Source: Pseudomonas capsici (lineage in GTDB: Bacteria > Pseudomonadota > Gammaproteobacteria > Pseudomonadales > Pseudomonadaceae). Taken from it: a DNA stretch of 64,000 nucleotides. The notes beneath the pieces are model-generated. The model saw only the letters and a program-made list of their open reading frames with translations, was not told the origin of the DNA and did no database searches. Where the stretch lies: NCBI RefSeq assembly GCF_017165765.1, contig NZ_JAFGZD010000026.1, forward strand, positions 1 to 64,000. The letters run 5' to 3'. Below, piece after piece: positions 8,018-16,552 of the stretch (within the stretch, counting starts at the first letter, position 1; every line of letters starts with the position of its first letter). The position numbers were made by a program, and so were the translations under genes.

Positions 8018-8901
8018 CAGGACGCCCTATTGCGCAGAAGAATTAAGCGAGAAAGCAGACTCAGAACCAGTACGAAGAGCGTCATGACCAGTGCACCGGC
8101 CCAGGCCAGGGAGTGCCAGTCTTCGAACGGACTCATGGCGTACTGGAAGACCACCACCGGAACGCTGGCGATAGGCTTGAGCAGGTCGCTGCTCCAGAAC
8201 TGGTTGCCGAAAGCGGTGAACAGCAGTGGCGCGGTTTCGCCGGTGATACGTGCCAGAGCCAGCAGAACGCCTGTCACCACGCCCGCCTTGGCGGCACGCA
8301 GGACGATTTGCAGGGTCAGCTTCCATTGCGGCACACCCAAGGCCAGTGCGGCTTCGCGCATGGTCGAAGGTTGCAGTTGCATCATTTCATCGGTAGTACG
8401 CACCACCACCGGAATCACCAGCAACGCCAGGGCAAGGGCACCGGCAATCGCCGAGAAACCGACCTGTTGGCCTGTGAACTGGTTGAGCGGCAGCACGACC
8501 ACGGTGTACACGAACAGACCCAGCACAATCGACGGCGCCGACAGCAGAATGTCGTTGATGAAGCGCACCGCATTGCCCAGCTTGGAATAGCGGGCGAATT
8601 CGGCCAGCCAGATACCGGCCATCAGGCCGATTGGCGTACCGATCAGCAGGCCGATGCCGGACATCAGCAGGCTGCCATAGAACGCGTTGGCCAGACCGCC
8701 TTCGACACCCGGCGGCGGGGTCATGCCGGAGAACAGTTGCAGGTTCAGGGCATCGATGCCCTTGATGATGGTGGTCAGCAGAATCCACACCAGCCACAAC
8801 AGACCGAAGGCAGTGGCACCGCAGCTGAGCACCATTGCAATCTTGTTCTTGATATTGCGAACCCGATACAGGCGCTCGTTACCGGTTACGTCGTTACTCA
8901 T
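8017..8901 (-). CDS. pstA: Phosphate ABC transporter permease PstA
   Basis: A 294-residue inner-membrane permease with about six hydrophobic helices and the cytoplasmic EAA loop (MREAALALGVPQWKLTLQIVLRAA) that docks on PstB. The length matches E. coli PstA. As I recall, the PstA of the main pstSCAB-phoU operon in Pseudomonas is much longer, which would place this gene in a second Pst system. It overlaps pstC by four bases (ATGA) and pstB by one. Confidence 0.94.
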   Translation of the reverse strand: MSNDVTGNERLYRVRNIKNKIAMVLSCGATAFGLLWLVWILLTTIIKGIDALNLQLFSGMTPPPGVEGGLANAFYGSLLMSGIGLLIGTPIGLMAGIWLAEFARYSKLGNAVRFINDILLSAPSIVLGLFVYTVVVLPLNQFTGQQVGFSAIAGALALALLVIPVVVRTTDEMMQLQPSTMREAALALGVPQWKLTLQIVLRAAKAGVVTGVLLALARITGETAPLLFTAFGNQFWSSDLLKPIASVPVVVFQYAMSPFEDWHSLAWAGALVMTLFVLVLSLLSRLILLRNRAS

Positions 8902-9893
8902 AACCCCTCCTTACGCGAAAGACGCGACAACATCAGACGTGCAAGGGCAAGCACGATGAAAGTAACCACAAACAGCAGGAAGCCCAGTGCGATCAGCGCC
9001 GAACGGTGCAGGTCGGTGTAAGCCTCGTTGAATTCGTTGGCGATGACCGAAGCGATGGAACTGCTTGGCATCATCAGGGATGCGGAGAACTGGTGGGCGT
9101 TACCCAGAACGAAGGTCACCGCCATGGTTTCACCCAAGGCACGGCCAAGCCCCAGGAACACACCGCCGACCACTGCCGAGCGGGTGTAAGGCAGAACGAT
9201 GTCCCAGACCACTTCCCAGGTAGTGCCGCCCAGGGCGTAGGCAGACTCTTTGAGGGTCGTGGGAACGGTACGGAAGACTTCCTGCATTACCGAAGTAATG
9301 AACGGCGTGATCATGATCGCCAGGACGATACCTGCGGTCAGCATGCCGATACCCAGCGGCGGGCCCTGGAACAGAGTGCCGATAAAAGGCAGGCCACCCA
9401 GGTTTTCATTGATCCATGGCGACAGGTGTTCAGCCATGAACGGGCCGAACACGAACAGCCCCCACATGCCGTAGATAATCGAAGGAATGCCGGCCAGCAA
9501 CTCGATGGCCGAGGCAATGGGCATCCTCAACCAGGGCGGCGCGACTTCCGTCAGGAAGATGGCGATGCCGAAACTCACCGGAACGGCGATCAGCAAAGCC
9601 AGAAAAGAAGTAACCAACGTACCGTAGATCGGAACCAGGGCACCAAACTTGCCGTTGTTCACGTCCCACTCGGCACTGGTCAGAAAACCAAAACCAAAGG
9701 TCTCGAATGCCAGACTTCCGCCCCACAGGGTCGACAGGGCAATACAACCCAGCAGTGCCAGCACCAGCATGGCCGCGCCTTGCAGCGAACGCCTGAACCA
9801 GGCGTCATGTCGATGATCCCGCTTGGCGCGCTTTTCGCCTTCGGAGTCGATGTCTGAGACGTTAGCGGACAGGTATTGGGTGTTTTCAGTCAT
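8898..9893 (-). CDS. pstC: Phosphate ABC transporter permease PstC
   Basis: A 331-residue permease with six predicted helices and the EAA-type loop LKESAYALGGTTWEVVWDIVLPYTRSAV. It carries the PstC landmarks LAGIPSIIYGMWGLFVFGP and GRALGETMAVTFVLGN. It pairs with PstA to form the phosphate channel. The size is like E. coli PstC rather than the longer Pseudomonas form. It follows pstS after an 84-bp gap containing a strong hairpin and T run, which should lower its expression relative to pstS. Confidence 0.95.
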   Translation of the reverse strand: MTENTQYLSANVSDIDSEGEKRAKRDHRHDAWFRRSLQGAAMLVLALLGCIALSTLWGGSLAFETFGFGFLTSAEWDVNNGKFGALVPIYGTLVTSFLALLIAVPVSFGIAIFLTEVAPPWLRMPIASAIELLAGIPSIIYGMWGLFVFGPFMAEHLSPWINENLGGLPFIGTLFQGPPLGIGMLTAGIVLAIMITPFITSVMQEVFRTVPTTLKESAYALGGTTWEVVWDIVLPYTRSAVVGGVFLGLGRALGETMAVTFVLGNAHQFSASLMMPSSSIASVIANEFNEAYTDLHRSALIALGFLLFVVTFIVLALARLMLSRLSRKEGL

Positions 9894-9911
9894 GTTGAGT
9901 CCACTCGCAAG

Positions 9912-9956
9912 AAAAAGCCCCCGTCACCGAACCGATATCGCGGTTGATGACAGGGG
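9912..9956 (-). terminator. Terminator-like attenuator between pstS and pstC
   Basis: Read on the minus strand, CCCCTGTCA pairs with TGACGGGG (one bulge), with an inner AACCG/CGGTT stem, and the hairpin is followed at once by TTTTT (complement of 9912-9916). This is the shape of a rho-independent terminator. Placed between the binding-protein gene and the permease genes, it probably lets most transcripts end after pstS and so gives excess binding protein. Confidence 0.82.
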
Positions 9957-9977
9957 TGAGCTACAGGCTTGAATCAC

Positions 9978-10997
9978 TTACTTGGTGAATTCGGTTTTCC
10001 AGTAGCCTTCTACACGTTCAACCAGCGATTTCGGCAGAGCGACGTAATCCAGCTCTTCTGCCTGCTTCTGACCGTTTTCCAGAGACCACTTGAAGAAGTC
10101 GAAAGTGGCTGCACTCTTCTCGGCGTTCTTGGCCTTCTTGTACATGATGATCCAGGTGGTCGCAGTGATCGGCCATGCTTCGTCGCCCGGAGCGTTGGTC
10201 ATGATCAGACCGAAATCCTTGGCGCTCGCCCAGTCGGCAGTGTCAGCCGCAGCAGCGAAAGTCTTGGAGGTCGGGGTCACGAACTTGCCAGCAGCGTTTT
10301 TCAGCTGGGTGTAGGCCAGTTTGTTGGTCGCAGCGTAGGAGTACTCGACATAGCCGATGGAACCCTTGATCTGCTTGACGTAGGCAGAAACACCTTCGTT
10401 ACCCTTGCCACCCACACCGACCGGCCATTTGACGGTGGAACCGAACTGCAACTCCTTGTTCCACTCCGGGCTGACCTTGCTCAGGTAGTTGGTGAAGTTG
10501 TAGGAAGTGCCCGAGCCGTCGGAACGGTGAACAACGGTGATGTTGGTCTTAGGCAGATTCACGCCAGGGTTGAGGGCCTTGATGGCCTCGTCGTCCCAGG
10601 TCTTTACCGTGCCCATGAAGATCTTGGCCAGGGTCTCGCCATCCAGCTTCAGCTTGCCGCTTTCGATACCTTCGACGTTGACGATTGGCACGATGCCACC
10701 GATCACGCTGGGGAACTGACCCAGGCCAGCGGCCTGCAGGTCTTCTGCGGACATCGGGGCATCGGATGCGCCGAAGTCAACGGTGGCTGCCTTGATCTGA
10801 GCGATACCACCGCCCGAACCGATCGACTGATAGTTGATGCGGTTTTCAGAATTCTTGCTGTAGTCCTGGGACCACTTTGAAATAACCGGGAAAACGAAAC
10901 TCGAACCAGCGCCAGTGACATCAGTCGCATGGGCAGCACCGCTCAGGCACAGCGAAGCGATCAGAAGCGACAAGCGTTTTTTAGTCAGCAGTATCAC
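9978..10997 (-). CDS. pstS: Periplasmic phosphate-binding protein PstS
   Basis: A 339-residue binding protein with a Sec signal peptide ending SGAAHA before TDVTGAGSSF. Phosphate-contact segments are visible: GAGSSFVFP, the GSGGGIAQI loop, FGASDAPM and HRSDGSGTSYNFTNYL. The GTG at 10997 is the likely start because GAGG lies seven bases upstream and no ATG fits. It delivers phosphate to the PstC-PstA-PstB importer encoded downstream. A probable Pho box lies about 75-90 bases upstream. Confidence 0.95.
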   Translation of the reverse strand: MILLTKKRLSLLIASLCLSGAAHATDVTGAGSSFVFPVISKWSQDYSKNSENRINYQSIGSGGGIAQIKAATVDFGASDAPMSAEDLQAAGLGQFPSVIGGIVPIVNVEGIESGKLKLDGETLAKIFMGTVKTWDDEAIKALNPGVNLPKTNITVVHRSDGSGTSYNFTNYLSKVSPEWNKELQFGSTVKWPVGVGGKGNEGVSAYVKQIKGSIGYVEYSYAATNKLAYTQLKNAAGKFVTPTSKTFAAAADTADWASAKDFGLIMTNAPGDEAWPITATTWIIMYKKAKNAEKSAATFDFFKWSLENGQKQAEELDYVALPKSLVERVEGYWKTEFTK

Positions 10998-11411
10998 GGT
11001 AATACCTCAGTCCAGGAGAAAGTGTGGTGGTCCACTTAAGGAGGCCCGAGGCGGATTTAAAACCTGAAATGTTTCTGTTTAATGACAGTCCGTCGACTGG
11101 TGGCAGAAATGAACGTTTTTTGTAATCGATCTCCTACGCCGGGCCGACCGAAAAAGCCGTAAAAGCCCCGTATTTACTGGGTTACTCTCCTGCCAATCGA
11201 AAAATATCAATTTGCCACCACCAACCAATAGCACAGCGCCATCTCTGTTTTTTAATTGTAAGAAAGTACGTTTTCTTAGAACCGATACCAGGCCACAGAT
11301 ACTTTTTTATAGCCATAAAGCCTTGAGTACCCCGTCGGTCGGACACGTCGCACCTATTGTCTGCCAGGCCACACCAATGACAGGTAACGACCCACCCTGG
11401 AGACTCACATC
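10998..11411. promoter_or_regulatory. pstS promoter region with a probable Pho box
   Basis: A 414-bp gap between divergent genes. On the minus strand CTGTCAT (11088-11082) is a perfect PhoB half-site; the next repeat, in phase eleven bases on (CAGAAAC, 11077-11071), is weaker. A second CTGTCAT lies at 11384-11378, near the start of the small plus-strand gene. PhoB activation of pstS under phosphate limitation is therefore likely. I see no gene in the gap. Confidence 0.55.
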
Positions 11412-11705
11412 ATGATCGGTAATCGAATAGCAGCACTGAGCCTTGCCACCTTACTGGCCGGTATCAGCTCAGGGGCATGGGCAGGCTCGACCGGCCCGAC
11501 TCACCCGGAAGGCCATGACCCGGACAGTCCGGCCATGGAATTGAAAAGCGATCAGGAAGACAACACGGACGGCAGCAGCCCCGAAGCAGACGGCAGGGTC
11601 CCGGACCCGAAGCAAACCAACGGGATGGGCAATGACAGCACCCAAGGCTCCAACGGGGATAACGACAGCACCACGCCCAATGACAAGAAGCCCTCGGACC
11701 GCTGA
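11412..11705 (+). CDS. Small exported low-complexity acidic protein
   Basis: A 97-residue protein with a textbook Sec signal peptide (cleavage after SGAWA, residue 24). The mature part of about 73 residues is almost free of hydrophobic residues and rich in Asp, Asn, Gly, Ser and Pro, so it is probably disordered. GGAG nine bases upstream supports the start. I recognise no family. It lies next to the pst region and could be phosphate-regulated, but nothing here proves that. Its coding-like start, leader and stop, two bases from the converging nuclease gene, argue for a real gene. Confidence 0.65.
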   Translation: MIGNRIAALSLATLLAGISSGAWAGSTGPTHPEGHDPDSPAMELKSDQEDNTDGSSPEADGRVPDPKQTNGMGNDSTQGSNGDNDSTTPNDKKPSDR

Positions 11706-11707
11706 AA

Positions 11708-13372
11708 TCAGCCCGGCAGCCCGGGTGCCCACTGCACGTAACACACTTCCACAGGCATGCCATGCTCGGCACAGAAATCCAGCCAGCGCAGTTGGTTATC
11801 CTGTAGCCGGTCACCGGGCCCCTTGACCTCGATCATGCGGTAGCGGCGCTGCTCGGGGAAAAACTGAATCAGGTCCGGCATGCCGGTGCGATTGGCCTTG
11901 ATGTCTTGCAGCAAGCGGCGAAACCAGTGGCCAAGATGCTCGGCAGGCAGGCAATGCAGAGCCTGCTCCAGCAGTTCAGGAGTCAGAACGTTCCAGAACA
12001 CGAAAGGCGATTGCAGTCCGGACTTGCTCTGAAAGTGCTCACGAATCGTCGCCTGATAGGTGCCGCTTTCCAGTTGGGCCAGACATTCGTCGAACAGCGC
12101 TGCACGACGCTGATAGAAGTCCGGGCTGAGCAAATCGCTGGGAGCACTATGGAAGGGATGGAAAAACGCTCCCGGCAGCGGTGCGAAAATCGCCGGCCAG
12201 CACAACAGACCGAACAGTGAGTTGATCAGCGCATTCTCGACGTAATGCACCTCGCTGCCCTCTTCGGCCAGATGTTCGCGAATCAGGAACTCGACACTCA
12301 GGCCAGGAACAGGCACAACACTCAGATCCAGGCGCGACACGCTGCGAGCGGCCGCACGCTTCTCGACCGTCAGGCCCAGCTTGCGCTGCAAGCGCGGCAG
12401 AATGCGTTGCAGATGCTGAAGCTCGGCATCGTTCTGCGGCATGGCCCTGACCTGTTCCAGCAGCGCCATGGCCTGGGCGTATTCGGCACTGAGTTCCAGA
12501 ACCCGGATCTGCCGCGAACGGGCTCCCGGATAATTGCACTGGCGATAGACCTCCAGGGCCAGAGGCCACTCCTGCAGACGCTCGGCCTGCTGCCCGATAT
12601 GGAACAACAGCTTGGCACAGCGTCTTTGCAGCCAGGGATTGCGGGTTTCGATGGCCAGCGCCTGCTCGGCCAGCAGTTTCAGTTCGATACCCTGCTCCAT
12701 GGCTTCCCGGCAGGCATGCAGTTGCAGGCAGACGTCGATGTCCACCCGTTCGCCGATGGCCCGCGAGTCCTGCGAGAACTCGACCTTTTCGTAGCGAAAG
12801 ATCCCCAGATCCGCCAGCACGAACTCCGACCACTCCTGATGCAGATTGCCGAAATACAGCAGGCGCAGGCGATCGCACAACGGCATCACCTTCAGCTCGA
12901 AGACCTGATCGTCCAGATCGGGATGCCATTGATCCAGAGGCTGGGCAACTTCATAGATCGATTGCAGACGCGCGAGCCAGTCCGGCTTGCGTTCCGGCCC
13001 CTTCACCGCATGGGCCTTGAAGCACTGGCTCAGTTCATCCTTGCGCAGCAATTGAAACAATGCGTCCAGTTCCAGCAGCGGACGCGAATCGATCCAGCCC
13101 TGTGCCAGCAAGGGCAACGCCGCTTCGCGGGTATCGCCAATCTCGTCGTAATCGAGCTTGCTGGCCCGGAACAGCGTGCCCTTGCGCATGACCATACGCA
13201 CCAGCAAGGCCTGGGCAGGCGTCGGCAGCCCGGAAAACTCACTGATAAACCGGCGCTCGTGTTCATCGAGCAGATCGTCGTAACGCTGAACGATCCAGGC
13301 AAGGACCTGACGAAAGTTTTCCAGGTAATAAAACGGATTGTCGAGAGGTGAAATACTCAAGGATGCGGTCAC
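11708..13372 (-). CDS. fan1: FAN1-type structure-specific nuclease (VRR-NUC domain)
   Basis: About 554 residues, similar in length to P. aeruginosa FAN1. The N-terminal part (NPFYYLENFRQVLAWI, then a winged-helix-like region) binds DNA; the middle is helical and TPR-like. The C-terminus is a VRR-NUC domain with catalytic GMPD (D500), IEVK (E515, K517) and GPGDRLQDNQLRWL. FAN1 enzymes cut 5' flaps and unhook interstrand crosslinks. The GTG at 13372 (giving MTASLSISPL) is preferred from family length; another GTG at 13435 would add 21 residues, and neither has a good ribosome site. It is divergent from a nucleoside deoxyribosyltransferase gene. Confidence 0.88.
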   Translation of the reverse strand: MTASLSISPLDNPFYYLENFRQVLAWIVQRYDDLLDEHERRFISEFSGLPTPAQALLVRMVMRKGTLFRASKLDYDEIGDTREAALPLLAQGWIDSRPLLELDALFQLLRKDELSQCFKAHAVKGPERKPDWLARLQSIYEVAQPLDQWHPDLDDQVFELKVMPLCDRLRLLYFGNLHQEWSEFVLADLGIFRYEKVEFSQDSRAIGERVDIDVCLQLHACREAMEQGIELKLLAEQALAIETRNPWLQRRCAKLLFHIGQQAERLQEWPLALEVYRQCNYPGARSRQIRVLELSAEYAQAMALLEQVRAMPQNDAELQHLQRILPRLQRKLGLTVEKRAAARSVSRLDLSVVPVPGLSVEFLIREHLAEEGSEVHYVENALINSLFGLLCWPAIFAPLPGAFFHPFHSAPSDLLSPDFYQRRAALFDECLAQLESGTYQATIREHFQSKSGLQSPFVFWNVLTPELLEQALHCLPAEHLGHWFRRLLQDIKANRTGMPDLIQFFPEQRRYRMIEVKGPGDRLQDNQLRWLDFCAEHGMPVEVCYVQWAPGLPG

Positions 13373-13519
13373 ACAAGGCAGAGACAGGCGGCCAAGGATA
13401 CTGGTTATCCGTACAGATTCCAGCCATGATGCCACCGGTTTTTACGCGGGCCGATAAATGGTGCATTTCGCAAAAGAGTCGGCGAGCCGTAAGATCGACC
13501 TTTTTGGCAAGGAGCGGAT

Positions 13520-14023
13520 ATGCAAGCGCCGCTGGTTTACCTCGCAGGTTTCGATGTGTTCCGTCAGGACGCCATCGAATATGGCCAATACCTGAAGCAA
13601 TTGTGTACAGCCCAGGGTCTTGAAGGCTTGTACCCGTTCGACAATGAAGTGCCGCCCGGGCTATCCCCTCACGATACAGCGCAATTGATCTGCACGATGA
13701 ACATCGCAATGATCCAGCGCTGTACGGCGGTACTGGCCAATCTCAACGTCTTCCGCGGCCTGGAACCCGATTCCGGCACCGCTTTCGAGGTCGGCATGGC
13801 GGTGGCGCTGAACAAACCGGTCTGGGGCTATTTCGATCCAATAGCCTCGTTGCGCGAACTGGTGCCTCACGATGAAAAGGGTTTCGACAGCCAGGGTTTC
13901 GTCGTGGAAGACTTCAACCTGCCCCGCAACCTGATGCTGGCCTGCACCTGGGCGGGAAGCAGCCCGAGTGCAGAGTCGGGGATCGAGGCATTGGCCCGCT
14001 ATCTGACCTCAAAGCAGGCGTAA
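13520..14023 (+). CDS. Nucleoside 2-deoxyribosyltransferase
   Basis: A 167-residue protein of the nucleoside 2-deoxyribosyltransferase fold. Motifs are YLAGFDVF at the N-terminus, the CTAVLANLN strand, and DSGTAFEVGMA with D84 and nucleophile E90 spaced six apart as in the lactobacillus enzyme. These enzymes swap or hydrolyse the base of deoxynucleosides, which suggests nucleotide salvage or clean-up of modified nucleotides. AAGGAG precedes the ATG. The divergent neighbour is the FAN1-like repair nuclease; joint function is only a suggestion. Confidence 0.85.
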   Translation: MQAPLVYLAGFDVFRQDAIEYGQYLKQLCTAQGLEGLYPFDNEVPPGLSPHDTAQLICTMNIAMIQRCTAVLANLNVFRGLEPDSGTAFEVGMAVALNKPVWGYFDPIASLRELVPHDEKGFDSQGFVVEDFNLPRNLMLACTWAGSSPSAESGIEALARYLTSKQA

Positions 14024-14087
14024 TGCCCGTCAGTCAAGACACAGACAAGACTTATGCCACAAGGTGATTCATGACCTTGACCGGAGC

Positions 14088-14306
14088 TCAACCCAATGTC
14101 GCAGAGCCGATATCGCCGGTGATGGTCGGGTCCAGCTTGTCGGCATCGACAAAATCATCCAGGCCAAGGATATCCAGATCCAGATAGCCTTCCGGGTCAT
14201 TGTCTTCATCGGCATCGGCATCGTTCAAAGGCGACTGGTCGCCACCAAAATGCTGTGCCGGACGGGCAACAGAGGGAAAGTCTGTGGCGAATGGAGATAC
14301 CTGCAT
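14088..14306 (-). CDS. Small acidic protein of unknown function
   Basis: A 72-residue, strongly acidic protein whose second half holds DADADEDNDPEG followed by LDLDILGLDDFVDADKLD. AAAAAGGAG lies ten bases before the ATG, which is why I accept this frame over the overlapping plus-strand frame. It has no signal peptide or membrane segment. I recognise no family. The alternating Leu-Asp run could form an amphipathic or DNA-mimic surface, which is speculation. It lies downstream of a broken LysR gene on the same strand. Confidence 0.6.
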   Translation of the reverse strand: MQVSPFATDFPSVARPAQHFGGDQSPLNDADADEDNDPEGYLDLDILGLDDFVDADKLDPTITGDIGSATLG

Positions 14307-14401
14307 CGCTGTCTGGCTCCTTTTTATCTCATGAAATCAGATACGTCCTGCGCATCTGCATGACCACAGGCTAGCGCAGCCGTGGATGAAAGCGCAAAAC
14401 C

Positions 14402-15313
14402 TCAGGTCCAGCCTACAAACTCGCCACCGTTATCACGCAACATCTGCAGCATTTTCTGTGCGGCCGGAGACAGATAACCACTGCTGCGCAATGTCACGCC
14501 AATGGTGCGTTTCATCGTAGTCTGTTCCAGAGGCACTTCGCGAAGATGTTGCATGTTCTTGCCAAACTCCAGTGACTCCCTGGCGATAAAGCTCAGCAGG
14601 TTACTCTGGGCAATCAGCCCCGGCAGCAGGGAAATGGAATTCGCCTCGATCTGCACCACCGGCAGCGGCAGGCCATGGGCAGCAAAGGTCGCATCCAGCC
14701 ATTTGCGTGAAGACACGCCTATGGGCGGCAACACCCAGCGATAGGCATTCAAGTCGCTCATCTGCATCGGGGCCTTGAAAATCGGGTGGTGCTTGCTGGC
14801 AATGACTACCGCTTCGTCCTTGAGAATCGGATAGCTGACGACCTAGTCATCGTCAGGAATCAGCGAGCAGATAATCATGTCCAGTTGCCCGGAGCGCAGG
14901 GACTCGCCGAGCAAGTCGTCCTGACCGACCACCAGTTTCAAGGTCACGTCCGGTGCACGTTGCAGCAGAGCCGAAGTCAGCTTGGGCATCAGATACTCGG
15001 CCATGGTAGCGGCACAGCCCACGCGAATATTGCCCACCATGCCACTGGCGAAATCCCGGACCTCGCGCTGGGTCTGGGCAATGCTCTGCTGCAATTCCCT
15101 GCCCCGGGCCTGGAGCAGTTCGCCCACCGGGGTCAGCTTGATGCGTCGCCCGTCACGCTGGAACAGGCGCGTTCCAAAGGACTCCTCCAGACGCTGAATG
15201 CTTTTAGTCAGCGCCGGCTGGCTGCGATTGAGCTTTTCGGCTGCACGTCCCAGATGGCCCAGCTCAGCGATGGTTTCAAAATAAGTGAGGTCCCGCAGGT
15301 CCATATCCATCAA
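14402..15313 (-). pseudogene. LysR-family regulator interrupted by an in-frame TAG
   Basis: The reading frame from 15313 encodes a LysR helix-turn-helix (LRDLTYFETIAELGHLGRAA...QPALTKSIQRLEE) and half of the substrate-binding domain, then meets TAG at 14845-14843 after LIPDDD. The same frame stays open right after it (VVSYPILKDEAVVIASKHHP) and continues to a normal C-terminus at 14402. A single base change, most simply GAG to TAG, therefore splits a regulator of 303 codons. It is divergent from the AbrB-type membrane protein that it probably controlled. Unless the stop is read through or is a sequencing error, only a 156-residue DNA-binding fragment is made. Confidence 0.85.
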
Positions 15314-15424
15314 CCAAAGTTATCAATTCATGATTATTAGAAAATAGACTTGATCGATTGAAGTGTCGATACTTTGTGCGACCGGTCAGTTCCTGATCGG
15401 CAGCCAAAGTCTGGGAGAACCTCC

Positions 15425-16552
15425 TTGCCACGTGCTTCAAGCCTGACGCTATCCACGCTGCCTCACCTGCCCCAATGGGTCAGTCTGCTGCTGTTTGCAG
15501 GTGCCTCCGGGCAATTTCTCAAATACCTGAATGTGCCTGCGGCGCTGTTCCTCGGTCCGATGCTGGTCGCCATCGGCTTCGGTGTATCGGGTGCAACCAT
15601 CCGCATGCCTAAAAAACTCTTTCAGTTGGGCCAGGGCACGGTGGGCGTGCTGATCGCCCATGCCATGACCATGGGCGTGCTGATTACCGCGATCCAGTCC
15701 TGGCATGTGATGTTATTCGCCACGATCCTGACCGTGCTGCTCAGTGCCGTGGTCGGGCTGGTGCTGGTGCGCTTTGCCGGCATCCCCAGCAACACGGCTG
15801 CCTGGGGCACCTCGCCGGGTGCGGCATCGGCGATGGTGGCCATGTCCGAAGACTACGGCGCAGACTCACGGGTGGTCGCCACCATGCAATATGTGCGAGT
15901 CGTGTGTGTGGTGGTGGTCGGCTCGCTGGTCAGCCGCTTCATGGGTGCACCCGATAGTGGTGGCGCAGACCTGCACAGCAGTGAAGCGGCATTGCAGGGC
16001 CTGAGCCTGCTGGACTTTGGCCTGAGCCTCGGGGTTATCGCATTCGGTGTGCTGCTGGGCTCGCGAATGCCTGCCGGCGCATTGCTGGTGCCACTGGTGC
16101 TCGGCGGGGCTTTGCAGTTGAGCGGCCTGCTGCAGATCACGATCCCCACCTGGATGCTGGCGATGGGATATGGCGCAATAGGCTGCTACATCGGCCTGCG
16201 CTTTGACCGCGAAACCATCAGCTACGTCTGGCGACGCCTGCCGATGATGATCTTCGCCTCGATGCTGCTGATCGTGCTGTGCGCCCTTTCGGCCTGGCTG
16301 ATTGCCGTGATGCTGGACAAGGATTACCTCTCGGTCTACCTGGCCACCAGCCCCGGCGGGCTGGATGCGATGGCGATCATTGCCATCGACACCCATGCCG
16401 ACGTCGGTTTCGTGCTGGCGATGCAGACCCTGCGCCTGTTCGGCGTGATCCTGACCGGCAGCTTCCTGGCCCGGCAGATCATTCGCCTGACTGACCGCAA
16501 GGCGCCTTCACACTCGCGCCCCGCTCAACCTGACAGCAATTCTGCATCGTAG
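15425..16552 (+). CDS. AbrB-family inner-membrane protein
   Basis: A polytopic membrane protein of about 375 residues belonging to the family labelled AbrB or putative ammonia monooxygenase (PF05145), although neither activity has been shown. Two similar halves of hydrophobic helices are visible, with the signatures GPMLVAIGFG and GTSPGAASAMVAMSEDYGADSRVVA, echoed by ATSPGGLDAMAIIAIDTHADVGFV. The TTG at 15425 is chosen because GGGAG lies seven bases upstream; another TTG at 15374 would add 17 residues. It is probably a small-molecule transporter. The divergent LysR regulator is broken. Its 3' end overlaps the next minus-strand gene by 28 bases. Confidence 0.82.
   Translation: MPRASSLTLSTLPHLPQWVSLLLFAGASGQFLKYLNVPAALFLGPMLVAIGFGVSGATIRMPKKLFQLGQGTVGVLIAHAMTMGVLITAIQSWHVMLFATILTVLLSAVVGLVLVRFAGIPSNTAAWGTSPGAASAMVAMSEDYGADSRVVATMQYVRVVCVVVVGSLVSRFMGAPDSGGADLHSSEAALQGLSLLDFGLSLGVIAFGVLLGSRMPAGALLVPLVLGGALQLSGLLQITIPTWMLAMGYGAIGCYIGLRFDRETISYVWRRLPMMIFASMLLIVLCALSAWLIAVMLDKDYLSVYLATSPGGLDAMAIIAIDTHADVGFVLAMQTLRLFGVILTGSFLARQIIRLTDRKAPSHSRPAQPDSNSAS

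Noticed and set aside
14064..14363. 99-codon plus-strand frame
   Set aside because: It overlaps the 72-residue acidic gene, which has the better ribosome site and composition.
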